A stretch of 13,847 bases of DNA from JBBQXY01 sp051004815. Lineage in GTDB: Bacteria > Chloroflexota > Ktedonobacteria > Ktedonobacterales > Ktedonobacteraceae. Shown in pieces: positions 1 through 6,761 of the stretch. Each line of letters opens with the position of its first letter. The stretch's first letter is position 1. The stretch spans positions 1 to 13,847 of the forward strand of contig JBPCJY010000140.1 in the NCBI GenBank assembly GCA_051004815.1. Reading direction: 5' to 3'. The notes under the pieces are model-generated. The model had not been told where the DNA came from. It saw only the letters and a program-made list of their open reading frames with translations, and ran no database searches. A program made the translations under genes and the position numbers.

Positions 1-70
1 CTACTATACACGACGCTTCCCGTAGGGGAGAGTCGACCGAATATAGTAGGGGCGACCCTTGCGGTCGCCC
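1..70. repeat. Cluster of short inverted repeats (palindromic intergenic repeat)
   Basis: Three dyads are packed here. CTACTATA at 1-8 is matched by TATAGTAG at 42-49. Inside that pair, 11-21 pairs imperfectly with 25-35 around a GTA loop. A third hairpin, GGGCGACC (50-57) with GGTCGCCC (63-70), has a 5-base loop. Such GC-rich hairpins are typical of dispersed palindromic repeats. The element lies just past the 3' end of the minus-strand ATPase gene, so it could also help end that transcript, although no T-run follows. The left edge may be cut by the window. Confidence 0.5.
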
Positions 71-135
71 TGGGCGCTGAACCGCAAGGCATCTTTTAAC
101 TTAATGTCTTGTGTTGAATAAAAAAGAAAAAAGCG

Positions 136-1317
136 TCAGGCTGATTTCTCTTGTTCTTCGGTGGGGACGGTAAAGTGAATCTCTAATGATTTGTTGACGA
201 AGCGGGCTACGGTTGCCTCCTGGTTGGCTAGCACGGCGGGTAGGGTGATATCGCGCTTGAAATTGCCGATCTCGACGATCATCTCGTCGCCTTTTTTGGT
301 CATGAGCACTTTGTCCATCTCGACGTGGGGGAGCGGGAGGCGCAAGATGTAGGTATCGCCATGGTGGGTGATTTCCTGTATCTGCCCTTTATAGAAGACT
401 TGCGTGGGGTCTTGCTCACCGAAGATGGTATCGCCTAGCTTACCGAGCTGCTCGATGCCAAGAATTTCGCGAGAGTAGTAGGGAACTTCAAAGATGGGCA
501 GAGGCGCGAAGGTCGAGTGAATTTGTTGACGTAGCTTCTCCTGGTTGGTATACATCTCTTGCATAAAGGTATCTTGATAATTGCCGGGGGCGATGACGCG
601 GTTACAGATGACGGCATCAATGGGATAGCCGAAGAGAGCAAGGTAGGTTTCGGCCCGCAAAGCCTCTTTGATTACCATGCGTTCAGGATTGACGACTGGC
701 CGATACGAACTGATGGTTGGGTCGCTCAGGGCTTCGCGCAATACTTTGACGCGCTCACTGAGAGCTTTCACGGCATCCAAGATTTCGGCGGAGGGCAGGA
801 AGGCTTTAATCAGTGGACGCGCCAGGTTAAGGGTGCCGCTTTGTATGTTCATGAGACGACCAGCATACCATTGGAAGGTGTCGGGCATGCTGAGGAGACG
901 CACGGTCTCACCTGTTGGTGCGGCATCGATTACCACCACGTCGAAGTTGCCTTCACGGGCGTTGCGATAAATGTTAATCAGGCTGACGATCTCGTCCATA
1001 CCGGGGATGAGGGCCAGTTCTTCCGCCATGACGGAGTCGATGCCGCGTTTGCGCAGTATTTTGCTCATCGAATCCTGTAATTTGCCCCAGCCACGGCGCA
1101 TCTCATCGAGGGCGTTGACCTCTTGTGCCCAGAGGTTAGGAGCCAGTTCTTTGGGTTCTGAGGTGAGGGGCATATTCAAGCAATCCGCCAGACTATGGGC
1201 CAGGTCGGTGCTAACGACCAGTGTACGTTTGCCCATCATGGCGGAGCGTACTGCCGTAGCGGCGGAAATCGTGGTTTTCCCCACGCCCCCTTTTCCCAGG
1301 TAAAGAATAATACGCAT
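136..1317 (-). CDS. ArsA/GET3-family ATPase with C-terminal HSP20-like domain
   Basis: This 393-aa protein belongs to the ArsA/GET3 (SIMIBI) ATPases. The deviant Walker A GKGGVGKT is at residues 8-15, the switch I region STDLAHS at 36-42, a conserved E-x-PG-x-E stretch near 99-109, and the switch II motif DAAPTGETVRLL at 131-142. Only one ATPase domain is present, unlike the tandem E. coli ArsA. The last ~80 residues (from about DTYILRLPLP) resemble the HSP20-like domain fused to many bacterial ArsA-like proteins. No cysteine triad for arsenite is evident and no ars genes are adjacent, so an arsenite pump role is not supported. A client or membrane-protein targeting role by analogy with GET3 is only an inference. 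The start is set at 1317, because AAGGA lies 5 bases upstream and the P-loop normally begins within the first ten residues. An in-frame ATG at 1404 would add 29 unsupported residues. Confidence 0.9.
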   Translation of the reverse strand: MRIILYLGKGGVGKTTISAATAVRSAMMGKRTLVVSTDLAHSLADCLNMPLTSEPKELAPNLWAQEVNALDEMRRGWGKLQDSMSKILRKRGIDSVMAEELALIPGMDEIVSLINIYRNAREGNFDVVVIDAAPTGETVRLLSMPDTFQWYAGRLMNIQSGTLNLARPLIKAFLPSAEILDAVKALSERVKVLREALSDPTISSYRPVVNPERMVIKEALRAETYLALFGYPIDAVICNRVIAPGNYQDTFMQEMYTNQEKLRQQIHSTFAPLPIFEVPYYSREILGIEQLGKLGDTIFGEQDPTQVFYKGQIQEITHHGDTYILRLPLPHVEMDKVLMTKKGDEMIVEIGNFKRDITLPAVLANQEATVARFVNKSLEIHFTVPTEEQEKSA

Positions 1318-1322
1318 AGTAG

Positions 1323-1327
1323 TCCTT
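1323..1327 (-). promoter_or_regulatory. Ribosome binding site that fixes the ATPase start
   Basis: AAGGA read on the minus strand, 5 bases before the ATG at 1317. It favours this start over the in-frame ATG at 1404. Confidence 0.7.
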
Positions 1328-1500
1328 GCTTTCAATGTTCTGAACTTATGAAATCTATCATACAGCGACCTCTGTGAAGAGAGAGGGTCGCATAAGCTTG
1401 TCATCTTTATCTACGTAGATTGCCCCTCTTCGGTTAGAGCTTGTGGTTATGCTTATCAAAAGGGGTACCCATGGCTGTGATGGTACACATTTAAACTACG

Positions 1501-1602
1501 ATTTATAACGTAGGAACAGATGTATTCCTATCATTTCTGAGGAAATTGATGTTTCTCAGGATACTTGCGTAAGATCCATTTTATCTGAGAAACGTCAGAA
1601 AT
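1501..1602. promoter_or_regulatory. Nested dyads, possible control region of the ATPase gene
   Basis: The 1318-1610 stretch holds no gene. It has TAGGAA/TTCCTA arms at 1511-1530, next to a minus-strand TATAAA-like -10 near 1501-1506. It also has GTTTCTCAG (1551-1559) paired with CTGAGAAAC (1585-1593), bracketed by ATTTCTGA (1533-1540) and TCAGAAAT (1595-1602). The -35 match for a minus-strand promoter is poor. The region could be an operator, a leader hairpin of the ATPase mRNA or a small palindromic repeat. Confidence 0.3.
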
Positions 1603-1611
1603 ATTACCATT

Positions 1612-1663
1612 ACTGGAAAAGAAGCAGGACACCCATGCGCGGGTGTCCTGCTTCTTTTCCAGT
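1612..1663. terminator. Perfect 23-bp hairpin, probable terminator of the small minus-strand gene
   Basis: Bases 1612-1634 are the exact reverse complement of 1641-1663, with a 6-base loop. Each arm carries an AAAAG/CTTTT block, so the structure reads alike on both strands. It lies 56 bases after the stop of the minus-strand gene at 1719-1946 and upstream of the ATPase gene, which would separate the two transcripts. A clean U-tract after the stem is missing, and the T-rich block is inside the stem. Confidence 0.65.
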
Positions 1664-1718
1664 TGCGAACTGGGTATGTCAAACGGCATCGATGAAAGAT
1701 GCCATGTTCAGCTAAGGG

Positions 1719-1946
1719 TTACAATTCCATTTTGCCAGAGAGAACCATAAGTCTGAGGAACTCCAGGTGGCGAATAATCTCCGTGCGGTCACTGCCACCG
1801 TTCTGGTACCATTGGCGGAGCCAGAGCAGAGACAGTACTTCATCGGAGGTAAAGCCCTCCTGGGTGAGCATATCCATATCGGTAGTAGTGGTTTCAAGGT
1901 TTGTTTCGGTTATTAAATGTTCTTCAGAATGGATTTGCGGATTCAT
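1719..1946 (-). CDS. Small acidic protein of unknown function (75 aa)
   Basis: I do not recognise a family. The first ~30 residues are rich in Glu, Asp and Thr and probably unstructured. The rest (about 32-72) has the look of two or three short helices with Trp/Leu cores (LLWLRQWYQNGG, then an RTEIIRHLEFLRLMVLSGK stretch). There is no signal peptide or membrane segment. The call rests on a good ribosome binding site (AAGGAA, about 7 bases before the ATG), coding-like composition, and a strong hairpin 56 bases after the stop. It precedes the ArsA-like ATPase on the same strand, but the hairpin argues against simple co-transcription. Confidence 0.65.
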   Translation of the reverse strand: MNPQIHSEEHLITETNLETTTTDMDMLTQEGFTSDEVLSLLWLRQWYQNGGSDRTEIIRHLEFLRLMVLSGKMEL

Positions 1947-2469
1947 AATCGTTTCCTTCCGCCTGTAGCAGGCTTTCCGCTAATGTGTTTATTCCGTGTA
2001 TGCCCATGGTATATATTCATTGCCGTTCGGCTATTAGCAGAGCTGGACTCGTTCTCTTTAATAGACGTTCGACGCCATACATTTTCAAATACCAATTTTC
2101 TTCCTCTCCCAACCCCTCTCCATATCCTCTCCTCTACTTCATTCCTGATGTACCTAGCATAAACGGAATGCGGCGAAATAGCTATCTACTACACGACATG
2201 TAAATTGTGAAATATGTCACATCCAGTATCAGACAAGCTTTCCAGGTGAGGAAAAGTGCTTGCTTGCATTGGTTGTCTGATGTATATACGTGCGAATCTG
2301 CTTGTTGGTTCCATCAAATAAGGCCAGAATCTGCAATATATATACAAACTCACCAATACGCCGCAAGTGGTTAGACGCGTTGGACGCGCTATATATATAG
2401 TAACGTCGGCAGGTTACAAAAAAAGGGTAGCGGGTTCTTGTTTCAGCATCCTGCAATGTACACCTTCTC
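1947..2469. other. Gene-free AT-rich intergenic stretch with one clear dyad
   Basis: No convincing gene was found in these ~520 bases. ATCAGACAA (2228-2236) and TTGTCTGAT (2273-2281) form a 9-bp inverted repeat. Bases 2330-2405 contain runs of alternating AT (for example around 2390-2400). A 5-bp dyad (GCCTG/CAGGC, 1961-1973) lies just upstream of the ribosome binding site of the gene at 1719-1946. The promoter of that gene must lie here, but no box pair is strong enough to assign. Confidence 0.5.
2461..2469 (+). repeat. Left copy of 9-bp target-site duplication
   Basis: CACCTTCTC directly abuts the left terminal inverted repeat. The same nine bases abut the right one at 2779-2787. Confidence 0.8.
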
Positions 2470-2778
2470 CAGACATTTGGAGAGAAAGCCTGTCATCCTG
2501 AGTGAAACGAAGGATCGGGCGAGGCTCGCGGAGTGATCCTTCGCTTCACTCAGGATGACAGGCGTTTCACTCAGGATGACAGGCGTTTCACTCAGGATGA
2601 CAGGCGTTTCACTCAGGATGACAGGCGTTTCACTCAGGATGACAGGCGTTTCACTCAGGATGACAGGCGTTTCCTCAGGATGACAGGCGTTTCACTCAGG
2701 ATGACAGGCTTTCACTCAGGATGACAGGCGCGACCTCTTGCCAGCCCGCTCATCGGTAGCCTTCTCTCCAAATGTCTG
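2470..2778. mobile_element. MITE-like element with 17-bp inverted repeats and 9-bp target duplication
   Basis: CAGACATTTGGAGAGAA at 2470-2486 is repeated exactly in inverse orientation at 2762-2778. Immediately outside both ends stands the direct repeat CACCTTCTC (2461-2469 and 2779-2787), a perfect 9-bp target-site duplication. The 309-bp interior has no transposase gene. It consists of a 28-bp near-perfect palindrome (2489-2516 with 2535-2562, one G-T mismatch) of the 'GTCATCCTGAG' dispersed-repeat type, followed by a tandem array. A 9-bp duplication with short terminal repeats fits mobilisation in trans by a DDE transposase of an IS4-like or similar family. The family itself is not identified. 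Confidence 0.85.
2546..2730. repeat. 21-bp tandem repeat array inside the MITE, nine copies of the core
   Basis: The unit GGCGTTTCACTCAGGATGACA follows itself with almost no change. The core CTCAGGATGACAGG occurs nine times. Two late units have lost one base each and are 20 bp. The first unit is part of the right arm of the internal palindrome, so the array probably grew by duplication of that arm. Because 21 is a multiple of three, the array stays open in frame and gives a spurious repetitive peptide. Confidence 0.9.
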
Positions 2779-2787
2779 CACCTTCTC
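2779..2787 (+). repeat. Right copy of 9-bp target-site duplication
   Basis: CACCTTCTC directly abuts the right terminal inverted repeat and is identical to 2461-2469. Confidence 0.8.
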
Positions 2788-2794
2788 TTTCCAC

Positions 2795-2823
2795 TTGACA
2801 ATGTCTCTCCATTCGTGTACATT
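2795..2823 (+). promoter_or_regulatory. Promoter of the marR-ABC operon
   Basis: The -35 TTGACA (2795-2800, perfect) and -10 TACATT (2818-2823, 4 of 6) are separated by 17 bases. Transcription would start near 2830, inside the palindrome at 2827-2838. Confidence 0.6.
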
Positions 2824-2826
2824 TAC

Positions 2827-2838
2827 TTTGTATACAAA
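2827..2838. promoter_or_regulatory. Candidate MarR operator
   Basis: TTTGTATACAAA is a perfect 12-bp palindrome placed at the expected transcription start and upstream of the marR start codon. MarR proteins commonly bind such AT-rich palindromes and repress their own operons. Binding by this protein is inferred. Confidence 0.5.
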
Positions 2839-2877
2839 TTAATAGCGAGGCAAATATTAGTGAACAAGGTAAATATT

Positions 2878-3387
2878 ATGAGCTTCGAGCCAAATAACAC
2901 CCTTGGGTACTGGCTTTTCTACGCTCAACGCTGTGTCGCGTATGCATTAGCTGATGTGCTGCGAGCAGCCTGTGTTGAGCAAGGGAAATCATATGCGGTG
3001 ACGCCACCCCAATGGGGCGTGATGACTTTACTTCATACGAGCGATGCTATGACTGTTGGTACCATCGGCCAGAGGCGCGGCATTGATGCTCCCACGGTTA
3101 CAGGTATCATCACGCGACTTGAGCAAAATGGGCTGGTTGAACGTCATCATGACCGAGAAGATCGGCGCGTCGTGAAGGTGTTACTTACTTCCGAGGGCGA
3201 GAATATACTCCGCGTTCTTGACCCTGTTGTAGAAGCGTTTAATCAGCACATGCTGCAAGATTTATCAGAGACCGAGCGAAACACCTTTCTGGCAAACCTA
3301 CAGCGCATCATTGTCAATCTCACTGATGTTGCTGAAGGGACAGGCGACCGCTTTAGGCTCCTACCTGGGAACCTGAACTTCGACTAA
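2878..3387 (+). CDS. MarR-family transcriptional regulator
   Basis: A 169-aa winged-helix regulator. N-terminal dimerisation helices (about 8-33) lead into the DNA-binding domain: VTPPQWGVMTLL (41-52), recognition helix around DAPTVTGIITRLEQNGLV (70-87), and the wing with the family hallmark DREDRR (92-97) followed by VKVLLTSEG. The start at 2878 has AAGGT 7 bases upstream. An in-frame ATG at 2815 would begin at the promoter itself and is rejected. The gene is first in an operon with an ABC exporter 33 bases downstream, the classical arrangement for a ligand-responsive local repressor. The inducer cannot be told from sequence. Confidence 0.92.
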   Translation: MSFEPNNTLGYWLFYAQRCVAYALADVLRAACVEQGKSYAVTPPQWGVMTLLHTSDAMTVGTIGQRRGIDAPTVTGIITRLEQNGLVERHHDREDRRVVKVLLTSEGENILRVLDPVVEAFNQHMLQDLSETERNTFLANLQRIIVNLTDVAEGTGDRFRLLPGNLNFD

Positions 3388-3420
3388 AGCGATAGACATG
3401 CAAAACAAAGGATAAAAGAC

Positions 3421-4410
3421 ATGAGTAGCGAACGCTCAGACGTACTTACTGTACCGGAATCAGGCAGTGCTGCCACGAGTGCTGTTCCTGCTATCGAAAT
3501 ACACGACCTCTCGAAGACATTCGGCACGTTTCATGCTGTCGATCACCTGACGTTGACGGTCCAGCAAGGCGAAGTCTTTGGCTTGCTTGGACCAAATGGC
3601 TCTGGTAAGACAACGATCATCAATATGATTAGTGGCCTCACTGTCTCAACAAGTGGCACGATCAAGGTACTTGGGTATGATGTACGTCACAATGCACGCG
3701 AGGTACGCCAAATCCTGGGAGCGGTGCCACAAGAGACCGCTTTGTATGAAGAATTGTCGGCATGGACAAACATGGATTTTCACGCTGATCTGTTTGGTAT
3801 TCCGCGTCGTGAGAAAAAGCAGCGTATCAACACCATGCTTGAACTCGTGCAACTCGCAGACCGCAAACACTCGCGTGTCGGCACCTTCTCTGGCGGTATG
3901 AAGCGGCGACTTGCGTTAGGGCGTGCGTTGCTTCACGATCCTAAACTGATTTATCTTGATGAGCCGACATTAGGGGTGGATGTGCAGGCAAGGCGTGTTA
4001 TATGGGATTACATCCTGCAACTGCGTAGTCAGGGGAAAACCGTCTTGATTACCACGAACTACCTTGAAGAGGCGCAAGCCATTTGTGATCGTCTAGCGAT
4101 TATCGACCACGGCAAACTTATCGCGGTTAACACGCCTGAACATCTCAAGCAGACCTATGGGGGTAGTGTGGTCGAGCTAGAAACCGCGCACACGATTACC
4201 TCAGTAGAGAAGATACGTGCTTTGGAGGATATCAAAGAGGTCAAGCAAGAGAAGACACACCTTACGATTACAATACAGGGAACTAGCAACGTGGTACCGC
4301 AGATTATCAACCTTGTGTCGCAAGAGGGCGAGATACGCGCTATTGCGATACGCGAACCAAGCCTTGACGAAATTTTCTTGCGTCTCACAGGAACCGCATT
4401 ACGCGATTAG
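3421..4410 (+). CDS. ABC transporter ATP-binding protein, DrrA/NatA-like
   Basis: A 329-aa cytoplasmic ATPase that would energise the two permeases downstream. Walker A GPNGSGKT is at 57-64, the Q-loop glutamine near 104, the signature FSGGM at 156-160 (LSGGQ variant), and Walker B LIYLDEP at 176-182. The C-terminal ~90 residues are the regulatory extension usual in drug-export DrrA-type subunits. The H-loop position reads TTNYLEEA (211-218) with Asn213, where most relatives have His and some DrrA-like proteins have Gln. AAAGGA stands 8 bases before the ATG. The stop is 14 bases before the next start, so the genes are co-transcribed and probably coupled. The substrate is unknown, with drug or lipid-like export the usual guess for this group. 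Confidence 0.93.
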   Translation: MSSERSDVLTVPESGSAATSAVPAIEIHDLSKTFGTFHAVDHLTLTVQQGEVFGLLGPNGSGKTTIINMISGLTVSTSGTIKVLGYDVRHNAREVRQILGAVPQETALYEELSAWTNMDFHADLFGIPRREKKQRINTMLELVQLADRKHSRVGTFSGGMKRRLALGRALLHDPKLIYLDEPTLGVDVQARRVIWDYILQLRSQGKTVLITTNYLEEAQAICDRLAIIDHGKLIAVNTPEHLKQTYGGSVVELETAHTITSVEKIRALEDIKEVKQEKTHLTITIQGTSNVVPQIINLVSQEGEIRAIAIREPSLDEIFLRLTGTALRD

Positions 4411-4424
4411 AAGAGGAAAGTTGC

Positions 4425-5537
4425 ATGTCACGCATTGCCTATAATCTACGGGTCATCTGGGCTTGTATGAAGAAAGACATCAAGGTTGCGCTCACTGATC
4501 GCATCTTTGTTATCCTGGGTGTGTTTCTGCCCGTAAACTTTTTGGTTTTGTTTAGCCTGTTTGTGGTCTCGGGTGGGCAAGCACCGACTGCTGTTGTCAT
4601 GAACGATAGCGGCCCTTACGCGCAGCAATTTTATCGTTCGATGGCAGGTGCTCATTCGTTTATTCTGCAAAAGGCGACCGCAAGTGAAGCACGTAACCTT
4701 ATTCAAGCAGGGCGCATCGTCGCGGTGGTGACCATTCCCGCCGACTTCGAGACACGGATTCAGAACAATCAACCTGTTCAGGTAAATGTAGATGTTAATA
4801 ACCTCAATACGGACTTTACCAACGACATTCGACGCGCCGTACCACTCTCGATTACGTCATTCTATGCCAAAGCGTTTCCTCATGTCGTCACTGTTGTGCC
4901 ACAAGAAAACGATCAATATAGCCAAGACACGGGCTATATCCCTTACCTGACGGTCTCAATTCTGGTGATTGCACTGATCGTAGGTGGTTTACTGCAATCC
5001 GGTACCTCGGCGGCACGCGAATGGGAAAACGCAACGATGAAAGAACTGTTGCTCTCCCCGGCCAGTCGATGGGCGGTTGTGACTGGCAAGATGCTCGGTG
5101 CGCTCGTGATGAGTCTTACGTCCGTCATTGTTGTGCTGGCTGTCCTCATCTTCATCATTGGTGTGCGTCCCTTGCACTGGGGTGAAATGATCGGCTTTAC
5201 CCTGCTCTCGCTGACAATCTTCATTGCGCTAGGCACGCTGTTAGGCACGCTGTTAAAGCAGCGGCAGGCGTTCACTGGACTGGCATTTGGTGTAACAATC
5301 CCGCTGTTTTTTGTGAGTGGAGCCTTTGGGCCGATTTCGTTTAACGTACCAATCCTCCAGGTGGTTGCACAAATAACTCCTGTCTATTATGCGATTGTGT
5401 TACAGCAGCACGCCTTTCATGGCTTTGACTTGAACACCTATGGCCTAGCGGCAAACACGCTCATCCTGGTGGGGTTCGCCGTTGGCCTAATTCTCCTGTC
5501 AGCACTGGTACTACGTCGTAGCACAGTAGCAAGTTAA
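4425..5537 (+). CDS. ABC-2 type permease, first subunit
   Basis: A 370-aa integral membrane protein with the ABC-2 layout. One membrane helix lies near 28-49, followed by a large external domain (about 50-170), then five helices near 173-191, 222-247, 256-278, 285-303 and 343-363. Between helices two and three is the conserved coupling segment AAREWENATMKELLLSP (196-212), which contacts the ATPase. The external domain carries VNNLNTDFTNDIRR, nearly the same as in the next gene, so the two permeases are paralogues and probably form a heterodimeric channel. AGGAAAG precedes the ATG. Confidence 0.92.
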   Translation: MSRIAYNLRVIWACMKKDIKVALTDRIFVILGVFLPVNFLVLFSLFVVSGGQAPTAVVMNDSGPYAQQFYRSMAGAHSFILQKATASEARNLIQAGRIVAVVTIPADFETRIQNNQPVQVNVDVNNLNTDFTNDIRRAVPLSITSFYAKAFPHVVTVVPQENDQYSQDTGYIPYLTVSILVIALIVGGLLQSGTSAAREWENATMKELLLSPASRWAVVTGKMLGALVMSLTSVIVVLAVLIFIIGVRPLHWGEMIGFTLLSLTIFIALGTLLGTLLKQRQAFTGLAFGVTIPLFFVSGAFGPISFNVPILQVVAQITPVYYAIVLQQHAFHGFDLNTYGLAANTLILVGFAVGLILLSALVLRRSTVAS

Positions 5538-5576
5538 CGTCGTGAAGGTGTTCTTCATAAAAGGAGTTTTGTTCTC

Positions 5577-6680
5577 ATGGTAGCATTCTTGCGTTCCGTC
5601 TGGGCCATTACAAGAAAAGACTTACGGGTCTGGCTAAGCAATCGGCGCAATATCGCGGCAACGGTTATTCCTCCTCTTGCCTTCTTGCTCATTCAAGCAC
5701 TTGGCGCGGTTGCCGTTGGGCGGAGTCCTGTCGCGTTGGTCACACTGGATTCCGGTGCGAAAGGGCAGCAGATGCAGCAAATCTTTCACAGTGCCGATGT
5801 GTTCCGCATCACGGATGCAACACCGGAGCAAGCTGCAACGCTGTATAAAAATATCCAGGTCATCGCGATTATTACTATTCCAAGCGATTTCACGCAACGC
5901 GTCCAGGCCCATGATCCATCACCGGTAGACGTGCGCGTGAACAACCTGAATCTCGACTTTACCAATGATATTCGCCGTTCTGTGCCAGACGCGATTACCC
6001 AGTTTTATCAAGCGCAAGGCAGTAGCAGCCCCATCAAGGTCACAGTACATGAGCAGGACCTGCGAGCGCGTGATGTGCAACTATTCCAATATGCAGTGTT
6101 ACCAACAATTGCGCTCCTCCTGATGCTCTCAGGTTTAGTGACCAGTAGCATCGCCACCGCTCGTGAGTGGGAAACGCGCACTATCAAGGAGATGTTACTT
6201 TCACCAACGTCACGCGCCACAATCATTGTTGGGAAGGTGCTGGCAGGCTTTGTAACGACATTCCTACTCGGTTTGTTGGTTCTCCTGTTGGCAGCGGCAT
6301 TGAATTGGACGCGACCCGAAGGTATGTATTGGCTGACGAGTCTCACCATTCTCGCGATGATTGCCCTGTTTAGCACAGGGCTGGGAGTCGCGCTAGGGGC
6401 GGCACTGCACAAAACGCAGCCCGTCATTGCCATCTCGATCAACGTCGCCATCTACCTGTTTTTCCTGGCAGGAGGCATCGGCGTGCTTGCCTTTGAACCG
6501 ATCTGGCTACAAAATATCGCGGCGTATATTCCTCTGACGTATGGTATTCATGCGCTAGAGCAAGCGGTGTTCTACAGTTCATCCGATCTCTTCGGACGCG
6601 ACATGCTGGTGTTAGGGTTATGCGCGCTAGCCGCGCTAGGCTTGGGAGTGTTGTCGATGAGGCGAGGTATCGCAAGCTAA
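5577..6680 (+). CDS. ABC-2 type permease, second subunit
   Basis: A 367-aa paralogue of the preceding permease. The first helix is near 27-47, the external domain about 50-170 with VNNLNLDFTNDIRR (121-134), and further helices near 172-190, 220-241, 252-276, 284-304 and 343-360. The coupling segment is TAREWETRTIKEMLLSP (194-210). AAGGAG lies about 10 bases before the ATG. It is the last gene of the marR-ABC operon, with 39 bases from the previous stop and a hairpin directly after its own stop. The two permeases with one ATPase would give an assembly of two ATPases and one of each permease. Confidence 0.92.
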   Translation: MVAFLRSVWAITRKDLRVWLSNRRNIAATVIPPLAFLLIQALGAVAVGRSPVALVTLDSGAKGQQMQQIFHSADVFRITDATPEQAATLYKNIQVIAIITIPSDFTQRVQAHDPSPVDVRVNNLNLDFTNDIRRSVPDAITQFYQAQGSSSPIKVTVHEQDLRARDVQLFQYAVLPTIALLLMLSGLVTSSIATAREWETRTIKEMLLSPTSRATIIVGKVLAGFVTTFLLGLLVLLLAAALNWTRPEGMYWLTSLTILAMIALFSTGLGVALGAALHKTQPVIAISINVAIYLFFLAGGIGVLAFEPIWLQNIAAYIPLTYGIHALEQAVFYSSSDLFGRDMLVLGLCALAALGLGVLSMRRGIAS

Positions 6681-6683
6681 ACA

Positions 6684-6727
6684 CGGAATGCTTGTAGCAA
6701 CTCTAGAGGGACACTACAAGCATTCCG
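6684..6727. terminator. Hairpin between the convergent ABC operon and leuS
   Basis: CGGAATGCTTGTAG (6684-6697) pairs perfectly with 6714-6727 around a 16-base loop. It starts 4 bases after the permease stop and lies 34 bases beyond the leuS stop on the other strand. It could serve both convergent transcripts, although neither side has a T-run. Confidence 0.6.
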
Positions 6728-6761
6728 CAATAGCCATTACCTTCATGTTTGGATGAAACGC

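Noticed and set aside
1318..1404. 29-residue N-terminal extension of the ArsA-like ATPase
   Set aside because: The internal ATG at 1317 has a good ribosome binding site and puts the P-loop at the usual position.
2229..2456. 75-aa minus-strand frame with TTG start and an AAGG 6 bases upstream
   Set aside because: The composition is erratic, no family is recognised, and it lies in AT-rich sequence with dyads. A decayed gene remnant cannot be excluded.
2533..2724. Open frame giving a repeated FTQDDRR peptide
   Set aside because: It is the in-frame reading of the 21-bp tandem array inside the MITE. There is no ribosome binding site, and the repeat explains the open frame.
2546..2730. CRISPR array
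   Set aside because: The 21-bp repeats are contiguous, without spacers, and no cas genes are nearby.
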